Program-made: the position numbers and the translations under genes
Shown here: positions 1 through 7,652 of the stretch, in pieces
Layout of the letters: each line of letters starts with the position of its first letter
Position numbering within the stretch: position 1 is the first letter of the stretch
The notes under the pieces: generated by a model
Told to the model about the DNA's origin: nothing
The model's database searches: none
What the model saw: only the letters and a program-made list of their open reading frames with translations
Assembly: GCA_014379815.1 (NCBI GenBank)
Contig: JACMLA010000822.1
Coordinates: forward strand, 1-14,548
Reading direction: 5' to 3'
DNA: 14,548 nucleotides
DNA from: Bryobacteraceae bacterium
GTDB taxonomy: Bacteria; Acidobacteriota; Terriglobia; Bryobacterales; Bryobacteraceae

Positions 1-94
1 GCGCGCCAGGAGCCAGGCCGCTGGAGAAGCCAGCCCGAATGGCTGCCTGCCAGTTTCGTAGGTGGATAGAAGGACAACTTTCACTGGACCGCTC

Positions 95-1189
95 TTACTG
101 CACAGCGCCGGCGTAATATCCTTTGCGGGCCCGGATCCGAATCCCCTCATAACCCGGAACGTCCACCCGAATATTGCGAAAGATGCGGGCGGCTTCTCTC
201 GGCGTATCCTTCACGTCAGGAGTGTACCGAATGATGTACTGGGTGGTCACTTCTCCAGCAACGTTTGCGATCGCCCGGAACATGCCTTGCGCCAGCTGTG
301 ACGAGTAAGCTCCCGTGCCTACTGTCAGTGCGAAGTTACCGGCATCCTGCGGCTTTTCGAGGTAAGCAATCACGTCCTTATACACATTCTCAAGGGGGTA
401 CTCAACCCTCCCACCGGTTTCGTCCGCGAGACGTCGGAGATTCTTATCGCCTTCAGCCGTGAATCCAAAAGACATGGTGCTGACGCCGTAAATCGTTACC
501 AGATTGCGCTGCGCGAGTTCCAGAACTTCGTCCAGTCCTTTCTTACTCGCGTTGTCGTGCCCGTCACCGATCACCACGATGATTCGCCGGGGCTCAATCG
601 GTTCGCCCTTCACCAGTTTTCGACTGGTGCACGCTGTGTAAATTGCGTCATATAGCGCCGCACCGCCGCCTGGTTTGATCTTACGCAAACGATCCAGCAG
701 CTTTTCCGGGTCCGACGTCGTATTCACCGCCACTTCGGCTTCCGTACTGTAAGTAATCAAATAGCCACTGTACTTCGGATCATTCGGTAAGAGTGCAGAG
801 ACCAGCTCCTGTGCGGATTCGGAATACGCCTTCCAGTGGATTTTGCTGGCGTTGCTCAGGTCCATCAGAAAGCCAATCACCACAGGCTGATTTCGCTCGC
901 GAGTGAAAAACTGGATGGTCTGCTCCTGACCTTCGTCGTAGATCTTGAAATCTCTGGCATCCAGGTTGGATACGAAACGGCCTTTGTCATCCGTGACCGT
1001 AATCGGGACGATGACCTCGGTAGTCTGTGTTCGAAACGGCTGATCGGCAGGAGTTCGACTCGCAGTGGGTGTGGAAGTAGTCTTCAGAGCGGGCTGGGAA
1101 GCAGGTTCGCCCCCGTTTACAGGCGGAATGGTTTGTGCCTGCAGGATACTAGAAAAAACCAAAGCCGCACAAAGACTACATACCTTCAT
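95..1189 (-). CDS. Exported von Willebrand A (VWFA-related Acidobacterial) domain protein
   Basis: A 364-residue protein with a signal peptide (residues 1-19, hydrophobic core then QAQ-T), a Ser/Thr/Pro-rich linker (about 21-55), a small beta domain (about 56-100, EVIVPITVTDDKGRFV) and a von Willebrand A fold (about 103-290). The beta-plus-VWA layout matches the 'VWFA-related Acidobacterial domain' family, very abundant in Acidobacteriota and of unknown cellular role; binding or scaffolding outside the cytoplasm is inferred. The metal site (MIDAS) looks degraded: the first motif reads D110-L-S112-N-A114 instead of DxSxS, and the position usually holding Thr in GGTALYDAI is Ala177; Asp209 (GDGHDN) is kept. 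The ATG at 1189 is chosen because the signal peptide begins there, although no clear Shine-Dalgarno sequence precedes it. It is divergent from the transporter at 1326, with 136 bases between starts. The family is confident; the function is unknown. Confidence 0.9.
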   Translation of the reverse strand: MKVCSLCAALVFSSILQAQTIPPVNGGEPASQPALKTTSTPTASRTPADQPFRTQTTEVIVPITVTDDKGRFVSNLDARDFKIYDEGQEQTIQFFTRERNQPVVIGFLMDLSNASKIHWKAYSESAQELVSALLPNDPKYSGYLITYSTEAEVAVNTTSDPEKLLDRLRKIKPGGGAALYDAIYTACTSRKLVKGEPIEPRRIIVVIGDGHDNASKKGLDEVLELAQRNLVTIYGVSTMSFGFTAEGDKNLRRLADETGGRVEYPLENVYKDVIAYLEKPQDAGNFALTVGTGAYSSQLAQGMFRAIANVAGEVTTQYIIRYTPDVKDTPREAARIFRNIRVDVPGYEGIRIRARKGYYAGAVQ

Positions 1190-1325
1190 AGATTGGGTGA
1201 CCCGGTTTCATGGTATCGCGACGGCGCTTTTGGGCAATGGGTTGCACAATCGTTACAGGTTTAGCGTCGAAGCCAGGAAATCAGTCATCGAACCAGAAGC
1301 TCGCTGATAATCTGGGAAGCCTAAA

Positions 1326-2063
1326 ATGACTCCTGCAGTCGATCGCTCTCGAACGAAAAAGGTCACGCCCCTCCACGACTACCCGCCACAATTCCGGTAC
1401 TTCGACATGCTGGTTTCGGCCTTCGTTGCGGTCTTGCTGATCTCCAATCTGGTTGCCCCGAAATTCGTTGCATTCGGTCCTCTCCGGTTTAGCGGCGCAC
1501 AGCTGCTGTTTCCATTGACGTACATCTTCGGCGATATCTTTACCGAGGTCTACGGGTATGCCGGGTCGCGGCGTGCCATCTGGAATGGCTTCTTCGCTTC
1601 GGCTCTGCTGGCAATCGTCAGTGCAGTTATCGTGGCCCTGCCCCCTTCGCCGGACTGGCCCAATCAGAAGGCGTACGAGACGGTTCTGGGCCTGATTCCA
1701 CGGCTGGTCATCGCCAGCCTGATCGCTTACTGGGTCGGCGAATTCGCAAATTCCTTCATCATGGCCAGAATGAAGGTCTGGACCAATGGAAAGTATCTCT
1801 GGACGCGGACGATAGGCTCAACCGCGGTGGGTCAGGCAGTCGATACTGTACTCGTGATGGTTCTAGCCTTTGCCGGGATCATGTCGAACTCAGACATAAT
1901 CCGCGCCATTATTTCGGGATACGTCGGCAAAGTGATCTATGAGGCGGCCCTGACGCCAGTCACTTATGCCGTGGTGAACGCGCTGAAGCGGGCTGAGGGT
2001 GTAGACATTCTGGACGTCGACACTGACTTCAATCCATTCCGCGGCACCATGTCTGCGCGCTGA
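1326..2063 (+). CDS. Queuosine precursor (preQ0/preQ1) transporter, YhhQ/VUT family
   Basis: A 245-residue integral membrane protein with about six hydrophobic segments (roughly 27-47, 58-75, 88-106, 121-138, 165-186 and 195-217) and charged, soluble ends. Family signatures are visible: GDIFTEVYGY at 69-78, RTIGSTAVGQAVDT at 161-174 and KVIYEAALTPVTY at 202-214. YhhQ-type proteins import 7-deazaguanine precursors of queuosine across the inner membrane. The assignment fits this locus because queA, the next step after preQ1 insertion into tRNA, lies about 6.7 kb downstream. The ATG has a purine-rich site (GGGAAG) seven bases upstream. tilS follows after 22 bases on the same strand, so co-transcription is likely. 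The exact substrate, preQ0 or preQ1, cannot be read from the sequence. Confidence 0.9.
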   Translation: MTPAVDRSRTKKVTPLHDYPPQFRYFDMLVSAFVAVLLISNLVAPKFVAFGPLRFSGAQLLFPLTYIFGDIFTEVYGYAGSRRAIWNGFFASALLAIVSAVIVALPPSPDWPNQKAYETVLGLIPRLVIASLIAYWVGEFANSFIMARMKVWTNGKYLWTRTIGSTAVGQAVDTVLVMVLAFAGIMSNSDIIRAIISGYVGKVIYEAALTPVTYAVVNALKRAEGVDILDVDTDFNPFRGTMSAR

Positions 2064-2085
2064 GCCTAAGAAAAACGCCGTTACA

Positions 2086-3525
2086 ATGTCGTGCGTGCTC
2101 CAGCGCATCCGTAACTTTATTGATCAACATTCCATGGTCCGTGGAGGCACGGTGCTCGGTGTAGCCGTTTCCGGTGGCGCCGACTCGCTCTTCCTGCTCA
2201 ATGTCCTTACCAGACTTGCTGGAGAACTGAAGGTGCGCCTTCACATCCTGCATCTGAATCATGGCCTCCGGGGTCACGAATCCGATTTCGATGCCGAATT
2301 CGTCCAGGAGTCAGGAAGAGTTCTGGGGTGGCCAACCACGATCGACTCGGTTTCGCTCGATCCCGATGGGGGCAATCTCGAGCAAAGGGCGCGGGAAGCC
2401 CGACTGGATTTTTTTGCGCGGTCGCAGCGCATGCACGCCCTGGACCGGGTCGCAACCGCCCACACACGCTCCGACCAGGCGGAGACCGTTCTCTACCGTC
2501 TGCTTCGGGGTTCAGGCACCGCAGGTCTCAGTGGCATACGTCCAATAACCAGTTCCGGGCTGGTCCGTCCGCTTCTGCAAATCGCGAGACCAGAGGTGGA
2601 GGAGTGGTTGCGCGCCAATAACCTCAACTGGCGGGAAGACCGGACCAATCTGGATCTTCGGTTCGACCGGAACAGGATTCGACATCACCTGATCCCCATT
2701 CTCAGGGCTGACTATAGCCCGTCCGTAACCGAGATACTGGCTGCTACTGCGGAGGTCGCGCGGGACGAAGAAGACTTCTGGTCCGCGGAGATCGACCGTC
2801 TGCTGCCAGAGGTCGTCACCAAAAAAAAGCTCTCATCTACCACCCTGAATGCCGAGAAGCTAAGCAGTTTGGGACTCGCACCTGCCCGGAGATTGATCCG
2901 GAGGGTGATCGGAGAGGTGAAAGGCAATATGAGAAGCATCGACTTGATTCACGTGGAGCGGATACGCGAACTGGCATTGCAGGCAGACGGGCACGGAAGA
3001 CTTCAGGTCCCCGGTCTGGATGTGTTCCGCTCGTTCGAATGGCTTCAGGTAGGGACACCCCGGGAAGTTTCGCGTGCCTCCCTCGACTACTCGTATCCAG
3101 TCACCGTCGCCGCAAAGGCAAGCTTCCATCTGCCTGGTCCTGAACTCGCTATCTTTTTGGAAAGACGGCAGGTTGGACTTTCCCCGGCCAATGCGATTTA
3201 TAATGAGGTGGCGGATGATGTGGCGTCCGAGAGCCTGGTCGGTCCGCTAGAGTTAAGAAACTGGCATCCTGGCGACGCAATCGATCTTCCGGAGCGCGGG
3301 ATGAAGAAGATCAAGGAGTTGTTCCAGGAATTTCGGATCCCTATCTGGGACAGACATTTGTGGCCTGTTCTCACCTGTAGCGAACGCGTCGTGTGGTCAC
3401 GATTTTTCGGTGTCGCCGCCCGCAATACTGTAGCGGAGCAAACAGAGAGTGTTCTCAGGGTTTTAGTAAGGGATCTTTCCAGCGCACAAGCTGTCATGAA
3501 CTTGCGCGCTGAGGGACACGCGTGA
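2086..3525 (+). CDS. tilS: tRNA(Ile)-lysidine synthase TilS
   Basis: A 479-residue cytoplasmic enzyme that joins lysine to C34 of the CAU-anticodon tRNA-Ile using ATP, so the tRNA reads AUA codons and is charged with isoleucine rather than methionine. The N-type ATP pyrophosphatase domain (about 1-210) carries the PP-loop SGGADS at residues 29-34 and the family stretches HLNHGLRG, AHTRSDQAET and DRTNLDLRFDRNRIRH. A middle domain follows, and the C-terminal TilS domain (about 395-465) shows LRNWHPGD and KELFQEFRIP. The length is normal for the long (E. coli-like) form. The ATG at 2086 gives the usual N-terminal helix before the PP-loop but has only a weak ribosome site; GTG at 2095 is an alternative. 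It lies between the transporter (22-base gap) and ftsH, the same order tilS-ftsH seen in many bacteria. Confidence 0.96.
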   Translation: MSCVLQRIRNFIDQHSMVRGGTVLGVAVSGGADSLFLLNVLTRLAGELKVRLHILHLNHGLRGHESDFDAEFVQESGRVLGWPTTIDSVSLDPDGGNLEQRAREARLDFFARSQRMHALDRVATAHTRSDQAETVLYRLLRGSGTAGLSGIRPITSSGLVRPLLQIARPEVEEWLRANNLNWREDRTNLDLRFDRNRIRHHLIPILRADYSPSVTEILAATAEVARDEEDFWSAEIDRLLPEVVTKKKLSSTTLNAEKLSSLGLAPARRLIRRVIGEVKGNMRSIDLIHVERIRELALQADGHGRLQVPGLDVFRSFEWLQVGTPREVSRASLDYSYPVTVAAKASFHLPGPELAIFLERRQVGLSPANAIYNEVADDVASESLVGPLELRNWHPGDAIDLPERGMKKIKELFQEFRIPIWDRHLWPVLTCSERVVWSRFFGVAARNTVAEQTESVLRVLVRDLSSAQAVMNLRAEGHA

Positions 3526-3556
3526 ATCAAAGGAGCTCATTCGTACGTCGAAAGAG

Positions 3557-3605
3557 GTAAGGTCTCATAAACCTTGCTGGCTCGGGTACAAATGGGACCC
3601 ATTTG
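3557..3605 (+). promoter_or_regulatory. ftsH leader with two inverted repeats next to the ribosome site
   Basis: The tilS-ftsH spacer holds two self-complementary elements. GTAAGGT (3557-3563) can pair with ACCTTGC (3571-3577) across a 7-base loop, with one G-T wobble. Then CAAATGGGACCCATTTG (3589-3605) is a perfect palindrome of two 8-base arms around a single A, and its last G is the first base of the ftsH Shine-Dalgarno sequence. As DNA it looks like an operator. As RNA it could fold with a 7-base stem and a GAC loop beside the ribosome site. Neither element has a T-run, so they are not intrinsic terminators. It does not match the CIRCE heat-shock operator. The regulatory role is inferred from placement only. 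Confidence 0.45.
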
Positions 3606-3609
3606 GGAG
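3605..3609 (+). promoter_or_regulatory. Ribosome binding site of ftsH (GGGAG)
   Basis: GGGAG sits five bases before ATG 3615 and decides the ftsH start. The in-frame TTG at 3603 lies upstream of this site and inside the palindrome, so it is unlikely to be used. Confidence 0.7.
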
Positions 3610-3614
3610 ATGGA

Positions 3615-5525
3615 ATGAATTCGAACGTAAAACAGGCCGTGCTCTGGATCGTGCTGCTGTGCGTCGCGGCGCTGATCTGGATTGTTGTTCGTTCTGGTCG
3701 GGGACCGAATGAGCAGGTGTTGACCTTCACCCAGTTTTTGAATCAGGTAGAACAGGGCAAAGTTCGAAAGGTCACAATAGCCGGCCACGATGTCAAAGGT
3801 GACTATAGCGATGGTTCGAGGCTGGTCACCAAAGTGCCGCTGAACTACCCCGCCCTCTACAGCCAGTTGCGGGAAAAGAACGTCGATGTGGATATCCGGG
3901 AAGCCAGTTCAGGAAATCTGGTTTCTATCCTCATCAATGCCATACCTTTCGTGCTGTTGCTCGCCTTCTGGATTTTCATGATGAGGCAAATGCAGAGCGG
4001 AGGCAACAAGGCCCTGAGCTTCGGCAAAAGCCGTGCCCGCTTACACTCCTCTCAACAGAAGAAGGTCACCTTCAAAGATGTGGCGGGCGTGGAAGAAGCA
4101 AAAGACGAGCTTCAGGAAATCATTGAATTTCTCCGTGAGCCTCAGAAATTTCAGAAACTCGGCGGCCGCATTCCGAAAGGTGTTCTGCTAATTGGACCTC
4201 CCGGAACCGGCAAAACGCTCCTGGCTCGAGCAATCGCGGGCGAAGCGAACGTACCCTTCTTTTCGATTTCCGGTTCTGACTTCGTCGAGATGTTTGTAGG
4301 TGTTGGTGCCAGCCGAGTTCGCGATCTCTTCGAGCAGGGCAAAAAGAATGCCCCCTGTATCGTCTTTATCGACGAAATCGACGCTGTCGGGCGACACCGT
4401 GGCGCTGGCTTAGGCGGCGGACATGATGAGCGCGAACAGACTCTGAACCAGCTTCTGGTAGAGATGGACGGGTTTGAATCGAACGAAGGTGTAATTCTGG
4501 TTGCGGCTACAAACCGCCCTGACGTCCTCGACCCCGCTCTTCTACGCCCAGGCCGTTTTGATCGCCGCGTAGTCGTTGGTCGTCCTGATGTGAAAGGCCG
4601 TGAACAGATTCTGCGGGTTCACACCAAGAAAATTCCTCTTGGCGACGACGTTGATCTGGCAGTGATCGGCCGTGGAACTCCAGGCTTCGCCGGTGCCGAT
4701 CTCGCCAACCTCGTTAACGAAGCAGCGCTGATCGCAGCTCGCCAAAACCGCAAAGTTGTTACGCAAGTCGACTTTGAATTCGCCAAAGACAAAGTCATCA
4801 TGGGCGTAGAGCGCAAGTCCCTGATCATGAGCGACGCCGAAAAGAAGAATACCGCGTACCATGAAGCCGGTCATGCCCTCGTAGCCGTCATGGAACCTCA
4901 TGCCGATCCGCTGCATAAGGTTACGATCATCCCCCGCGGAATGGCTCTCGGCCTGACGATGCAGTTGCCGATCGACGACAAGCATTCGTACTCAAAGGAC
5001 TATCTGGAAACGCAACTGGCAATCCTGATGGGCGGACGGGTCGCGGAAGAGATGTTTATGCACCACGTGACAACCGGTGCAGGAAACGATATTGAACGGG
5101 CAACCGACCTTGCTCGCAAAATGGTTTGCGAGTGGGGAATGAGCGATCTCGGACCCATGAGCTACGGAAAGAAAGAAGAACAGATTTTCCTCGGCAGGGA
5201 AATCGCGCAGCATCGGGATTACAGCGAAGCGACTGCAATCGATATAGACAAGCAGGTTCGAGGACTTGTGGATGCCGGCTACGTAAGAGCTCGTAATGTT
5301 TTGACAAACGGCAAAGAGGCTATGGTTCGCATTGCGGAAGCACTTCTGGAACGGGAGATTCTGGACGGAGCTGAAGTAAGGCGTTTGATCGATGGCATGG
5401 AACTCACACCACTGGCGACAAGCAAGCCGAAGAATACCGACGACCCACGCGCGGGCACAATCATTACGCCCGAAGGCCCGATGCGCGTCCCGCCGCTTGA
5501 AGGTGGAAGCCCGCTTCCAGCCTGA
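3615..5525 (+). CDS. ftsH: ATP-dependent zinc metalloprotease FtsH
   Basis: A 636-residue membrane-anchored AAA+ protease that extracts and degrades misfolded membrane proteins and short-lived regulators as a hexamer. It has a first membrane helix near the N-terminus (about 5-25), a small periplasmic domain, a second helix (about 97-120), then the AAA module: Walker A GPPGTGKT at 194-201, Walker B with IDEID at 252-256, and the second region of homology with LLRPGRFDR. The protease domain has the zinc motif HEAGH at 416-420 and the third-ligand candidate Asp492 in GNDIERAT, so it appears fully active. The proline- and glycine-rich tail is ordinary. ATG 3615 is chosen over TTG 3603 because of the well-spaced GGGAG. 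The stop codon overlaps the start of the next gene (TGATG), indicating translational coupling. Confidence 0.98.
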   Translation: MNSNVKQAVLWIVLLCVAALIWIVVRSGRGPNEQVLTFTQFLNQVEQGKVRKVTIAGHDVKGDYSDGSRLVTKVPLNYPALYSQLREKNVDVDIREASSGNLVSILINAIPFVLLLAFWIFMMRQMQSGGNKALSFGKSRARLHSSQQKKVTFKDVAGVEEAKDELQEIIEFLREPQKFQKLGGRIPKGVLLIGPPGTGKTLLARAIAGEANVPFFSISGSDFVEMFVGVGASRVRDLFEQGKKNAPCIVFIDEIDAVGRHRGAGLGGGHDEREQTLNQLLVEMDGFESNEGVILVAATNRPDVLDPALLRPGRFDRRVVVGRPDVKGREQILRVHTKKIPLGDDVDLAVIGRGTPGFAGADLANLVNEAALIAARQNRKVVTQVDFEFAKDKVIMGVERKSLIMSDAEKKNTAYHEAGHALVAVMEPHADPLHKVTIIPRGMALGLTMQLPIDDKHSYSKDYLETQLAILMGGRVAEEMFMHHVTTGAGNDIERATDLARKMVCEWGMSDLGPMSYGKKEEQIFLGREIAQHRDYSEATAIDIDKQVRGLVDAGYVRARNVLTNGKEAMVRIAEALLEREILDGAEVRRLIDGMELTPLATSKPKNTDDPRAGTIITPEGPMRVPPLEGGSPLPA

Positions 5526-6232
5526 TGGCGCTTCAGCATTCTGACAGTAAAAATGGCGGTGTCCGGAGATCCGGCGCCGCCATTCCTGTTTTCCCGGTCT
5601 ACCTGTTCGACGTCGACGGCACGCTGGTCGACTCCGCCCCTGACATCTGTAGCTCGATCCAGACGATCCTGGCCAATACCTCGCGCGCCGAAGTCGACCA
5701 TCCGTATCTAAAACGCTTCATCGGATACCATCTCATCGATCTGTTTCAAGACCTCTTCCCAGAGATTCCGAACGAAGAGGCAGACAAGCTTGTGTCCGAG
5801 TACCGTGCCGTTTACTCTGCCCGCGACCACGCCGCGACCACGCTATACCCGGGCGTTCTGGAAACCCTGGCCAGCCTGCCAGGTCGGAAATCAACAGCTA
5901 CGACGAAGGCAACGGCGACGACGAGAATCGTCCTCGAACGCTTCGGCCTGTTACCCTTCTTCGATCACGTGCAAGGTACCGACGGATTCCCTTCCAAACC
6001 CGCACCCGACGTGATCCTTCATTCCATCGCAGTCTTCGGCGCACGGCCACAGGATTGTTTGCTGGTAGGTGACTCCGCTCCTGATATGGAAGCGGGCCGC
6101 CGCGCCGGTGTCCAGACCTGCGCAGTCCGATATGGCTACGGGGATCTCGTCAACATGGCTCAATGGGAGCCTGACTACTGGATCGACAACTTGTCAGAAC
6201 TTCTACCGGACACCGTGCAAACTTCAGTCTGA
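5525..6232 (+). CDS. HAD-family phosphatase, phosphoglycolate phosphatase-like
   Basis: A 235-residue cytoplasmic hydrolase of the haloacid dehalogenase superfamily, Gph/PGPase-like branch. All four motifs are present: nucleophile motif D29-V-D31-G-T33 followed by LVDS, motif II Thr126/Thr127 (TTK), motif III Lys158 (SKPAPD), and motif IV GDSAPD with Asp183 and Asp187. The alpha-helical cap domain lies between about 40 and 105. The family removes phosphate from small metabolites such as 2-phosphoglycolate; the true substrate cannot be told from sequence. The first 20 or so residues are polar, precede the fold and may be partly untranslated, but ATG 5525 overlaps the ftsH stop by one base, which supports it. 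The 3' end overlaps the opposing Mrp gene by nine bases. Confidence 0.88.
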   Translation: MALQHSDSKNGGVRRSGAAIPVFPVYLFDVDGTLVDSAPDICSSIQTILANTSRAEVDHPYLKRFIGYHLIDLFQDLFPEIPNEEADKLVSEYRAVYSARDHAATTLYPGVLETLASLPGRKSTATTKATATTRIVLERFGLLPFFDHVQGTDGFPSKPAPDVILHSIAVFGARPQDCLLVGDSAPDMEAGRRAGVQTCAVRYGYGDLVNMAQWEPDYWIDNLSELLPDTVQTSV

Positions 6233-7063
6233 GATAACCATACTGGGCCCGCTGCCCACACCCGGTGCAGTGAGTCTGGCGGCAACCTGACGCGCAATGG
6301 CGTAAAAGCCGGCAGCTTTGGGATCCTCGGCGCCGAGCAAAGCAACAGGCCTTCCGGTATCGCCGCCAATGCGAATAGCAGGTTCCAGAACCAGTTCTCC
6401 CAGGAATGGCACGTTCATCGCTTCCGCAGTACGACGTCCTCCGCCCTGCCCGAAAACATCGATGCGCTGATCCGTTCCCGGCACCAGCATGTAGCTCATG
6501 TTCTCCACCATGCCGATTACTTCCACGCGAACCTGCCGAAACATCTGTACGGCCTTTCGTGCGTCCTCCAGCGACACCTCGGAGGGAGTGGTCACGATCA
6601 CCGCACCAGTTACGGGAGCTGTCTGTATGAGGGAAAGCTGCACATCTCCGGTACCCGGCGGAAGGTCGATCACCAGGACATCCAGGTCGCCCCAATCCAC
6701 TCCCCGCAGGAACTGCTGAATCACACTGTTCAGCATGGGACCACGCCAGATCAGAGGCTTGTCCCCCGGGTTCAGGAAGCCCATGGACATCACCCGCAGG
6801 CCGTACTGTTCCAGAGGTTGGATCCGATCGCCTTTAGCCGCGGGGACGTCACGTATGCCCATCATCAACGGAACATTAGGTCCGTAGACATCAGCATCCA
6901 GCAGACCCACACGCATTCCGCCATGGGAAAGCGCGATCGCCACGTTGACCGAGACAGTGGTCTTTCCCACACCGCCTTTACCGGAACCGATAGCCAGGAG
7001 TGTTTTTACTCCGTCAATCGGTAACTTCGGCTGCTCGGCGTTACCGCCTCCGTGAGGACCCAT
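6224..7063 (-). CDS. Mrp/ApbC/NBP35-type P-loop ATPase lacking the iron-sulfur cysteines
   Basis: A 279-residue cytoplasmic ATPase of the Mrp/ApbC/NBP35 family, known as Fe-S cluster carriers. The deviant Walker A (GSGKGGVGKTT, 26-36) has both lysines; LLDADVYGPNVPLMMG (54-69), IDLPPGTGD (132-140) and a Walker B-like region are typical. It has only the ATPase core, without the N-terminal MIP18/DUF59 domain of many Mrp proteins. The striking feature is that no cysteine exists anywhere in the protein. After ENMSY (187-191), where relatives carry a CPxC pair that holds the bridging cluster, this one reads MLVPGTDQR. Cluster binding by the usual ligands is therefore impossible, although the ATPase looks intact. 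It starts 21 bases after the preceding minus-strand gene and is probably the last gene of the tsaD operon. An AGGG lies too close to ATG 7063 to be a good ribosome site. Confidence 0.93.
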   Translation of the reverse strand: MGPHGGGNAEQPKLPIDGVKTLLAIGSGKGGVGKTTVSVNVAIALSHGGMRVGLLDADVYGPNVPLMMGIRDVPAAKGDRIQPLEQYGLRVMSMGFLNPGDKPLIWRGPMLNSVIQQFLRGVDWGDLDVLVIDLPPGTGDVQLSLIQTAPVTGAVIVTTPSEVSLEDARKAVQMFRQVRVEVIGMVENMSYMLVPGTDQRIDVFGQGGGRRTAEAMNVPFLGELVLEPAIRIGGDTGRPVALLGAEDPKAAGFYAIARQVAARLTAPGVGSGPSMVISD

Positions 7064-7084
7064 ACCCTGATGCTAACAGGGGAG

Positions 7085-7639
7085 TCAATTTGTGAACGCT
7101 TGCGCTCCCGCGACATCGAAGCGGCGGGCCTGTTCCCCCCGAAGTGCGCCTTCGATCAATACCCGGCCTTTCGCGTCTTTGTTCTTCGCAGAGGCCACAA
7201 ACTCCCCGAGCCATGGCCCGTTGTCCACAGCCACAACTCGCTTGATAAACCGGCGCTGGTCGCCCATCAGCATCGGACCACCGTCATATCTCAGGAAGCT
7301 GACGACATCCGCGATTCCCGACTGCCGCGAGGCAGTGTCTGGCCATGTCAGTCTCACAATCGTGGAGCCGGCCTGCAAGGCACTTTCCGGAGCGGAAAGC
7401 CGTCCCTTGCCATTTACTTCCAAAACCATGGTGCTGTTGCCCTTCTGTGGGTCGCGAGGCTTCAGGATCTCGGCACGGCCCTCGCCCGAAGAGGTGACGA
7501 CCTTCGCAAGAACCAGCTCATACGGTCCTGCTCCGCCGTACTCTTTCGCCTTCTCGTAGTCTGTCCGCTGGTCCACATAAAACTTCGTTTCGGCACCACA
7601 ACACAGAGCCATCGCTACTGTAACGAGAACGAGTCGCAT
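7085..7639 (-). CDS. Small exported protein resembling the N-terminal part of the Abhydrolase_10 family
   Basis: A 184-residue protein with a short signal peptide (MRLVLVTVAMALCCGA, cleavage likely around residue 16) and a beta-rich mature part. The stretch EYGGAGPYELV followed by ILKPRDPQKGNSTMVLEVNGKG (about 33-79) resembles the opening of the large exported 'alpha/beta hydrolase domain' family (Abhydrolase_10 type, usually several hundred residues). No GxSxG nucleophile elbow and no catalytic core follow. It is therefore either a free-standing accessory domain or the remnant of a longer gene; the open frame and the in-operon position argue for a functional short gene. ATG 7639 is preferred because the signal peptide begins there; an in-frame TTG at 7660 would add seven polar residues and overlap tsaD. 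It lies 13 bases after tsaD and 21 before mrp, an odd insertion between two housekeeping genes. The family hint is moderate and the function unknown. Confidence 0.7.
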   Translation of the reverse strand: MRLVLVTVAMALCCGAETKFYVDQRTDYEKAKEYGGAGPYELVLAKVVTSSGEGRAEILKPRDPQKGNSTMVLEVNGKGRLSAPESALQAGSTIVRLTWPDTASRQSGIADVVSFLRYDGGPMLMGDQRRFIKRVVAVDNGPWLGEFVASAKNKDAKGRVLIEGALRGEQARRFDVAGAQAFTN

Positions 7640-7652
7640 GGTGTTTATTGAA

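Noticed and set aside
1..69. C-terminal tail of a plus-strand gene (open from base 1 to TAG 67-69)
   Set aside because: Only 22 codons, two other frames are also open or end nearby, and no family motif is visible; it cannot be separated from chance.
1190..1325. preQ1 riboswitch upstream of the queuosine precursor transporter
   Set aside because: Looked for because of the gene's function, but neither the preQ1-I hairpin with its A-rich tail nor the preQ1-II or preQ1-III layouts is recognisable in this 136-base spacer.
3528..3550. AAAGGAG ribosome-site-like sequence just after tilS
   Set aside because: No ATG, GTG or TTG lies at a usable distance downstream, so no gene is supported.
3589..3605. 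CIRCE heat-shock operator before ftsH
   Set aside because: The palindrome has 8-base arms and a one-base centre with a different sequence; CIRCE is TTAGCACTC-N9-GAGTGCTAA.
3603..3614. TTG start adding four residues to FtsH
   Set aside because: It lies upstream of and partly within the palindrome, while GGGAG is correctly spaced for ATG 3615.
6150..6695. 181-codon minus-strand ORF overlapping mrp
   Set aside because: It is a frame-shifted shadow of the Mrp coding sequence, full of Arg, Gly, Cys and Ser, without motifs.
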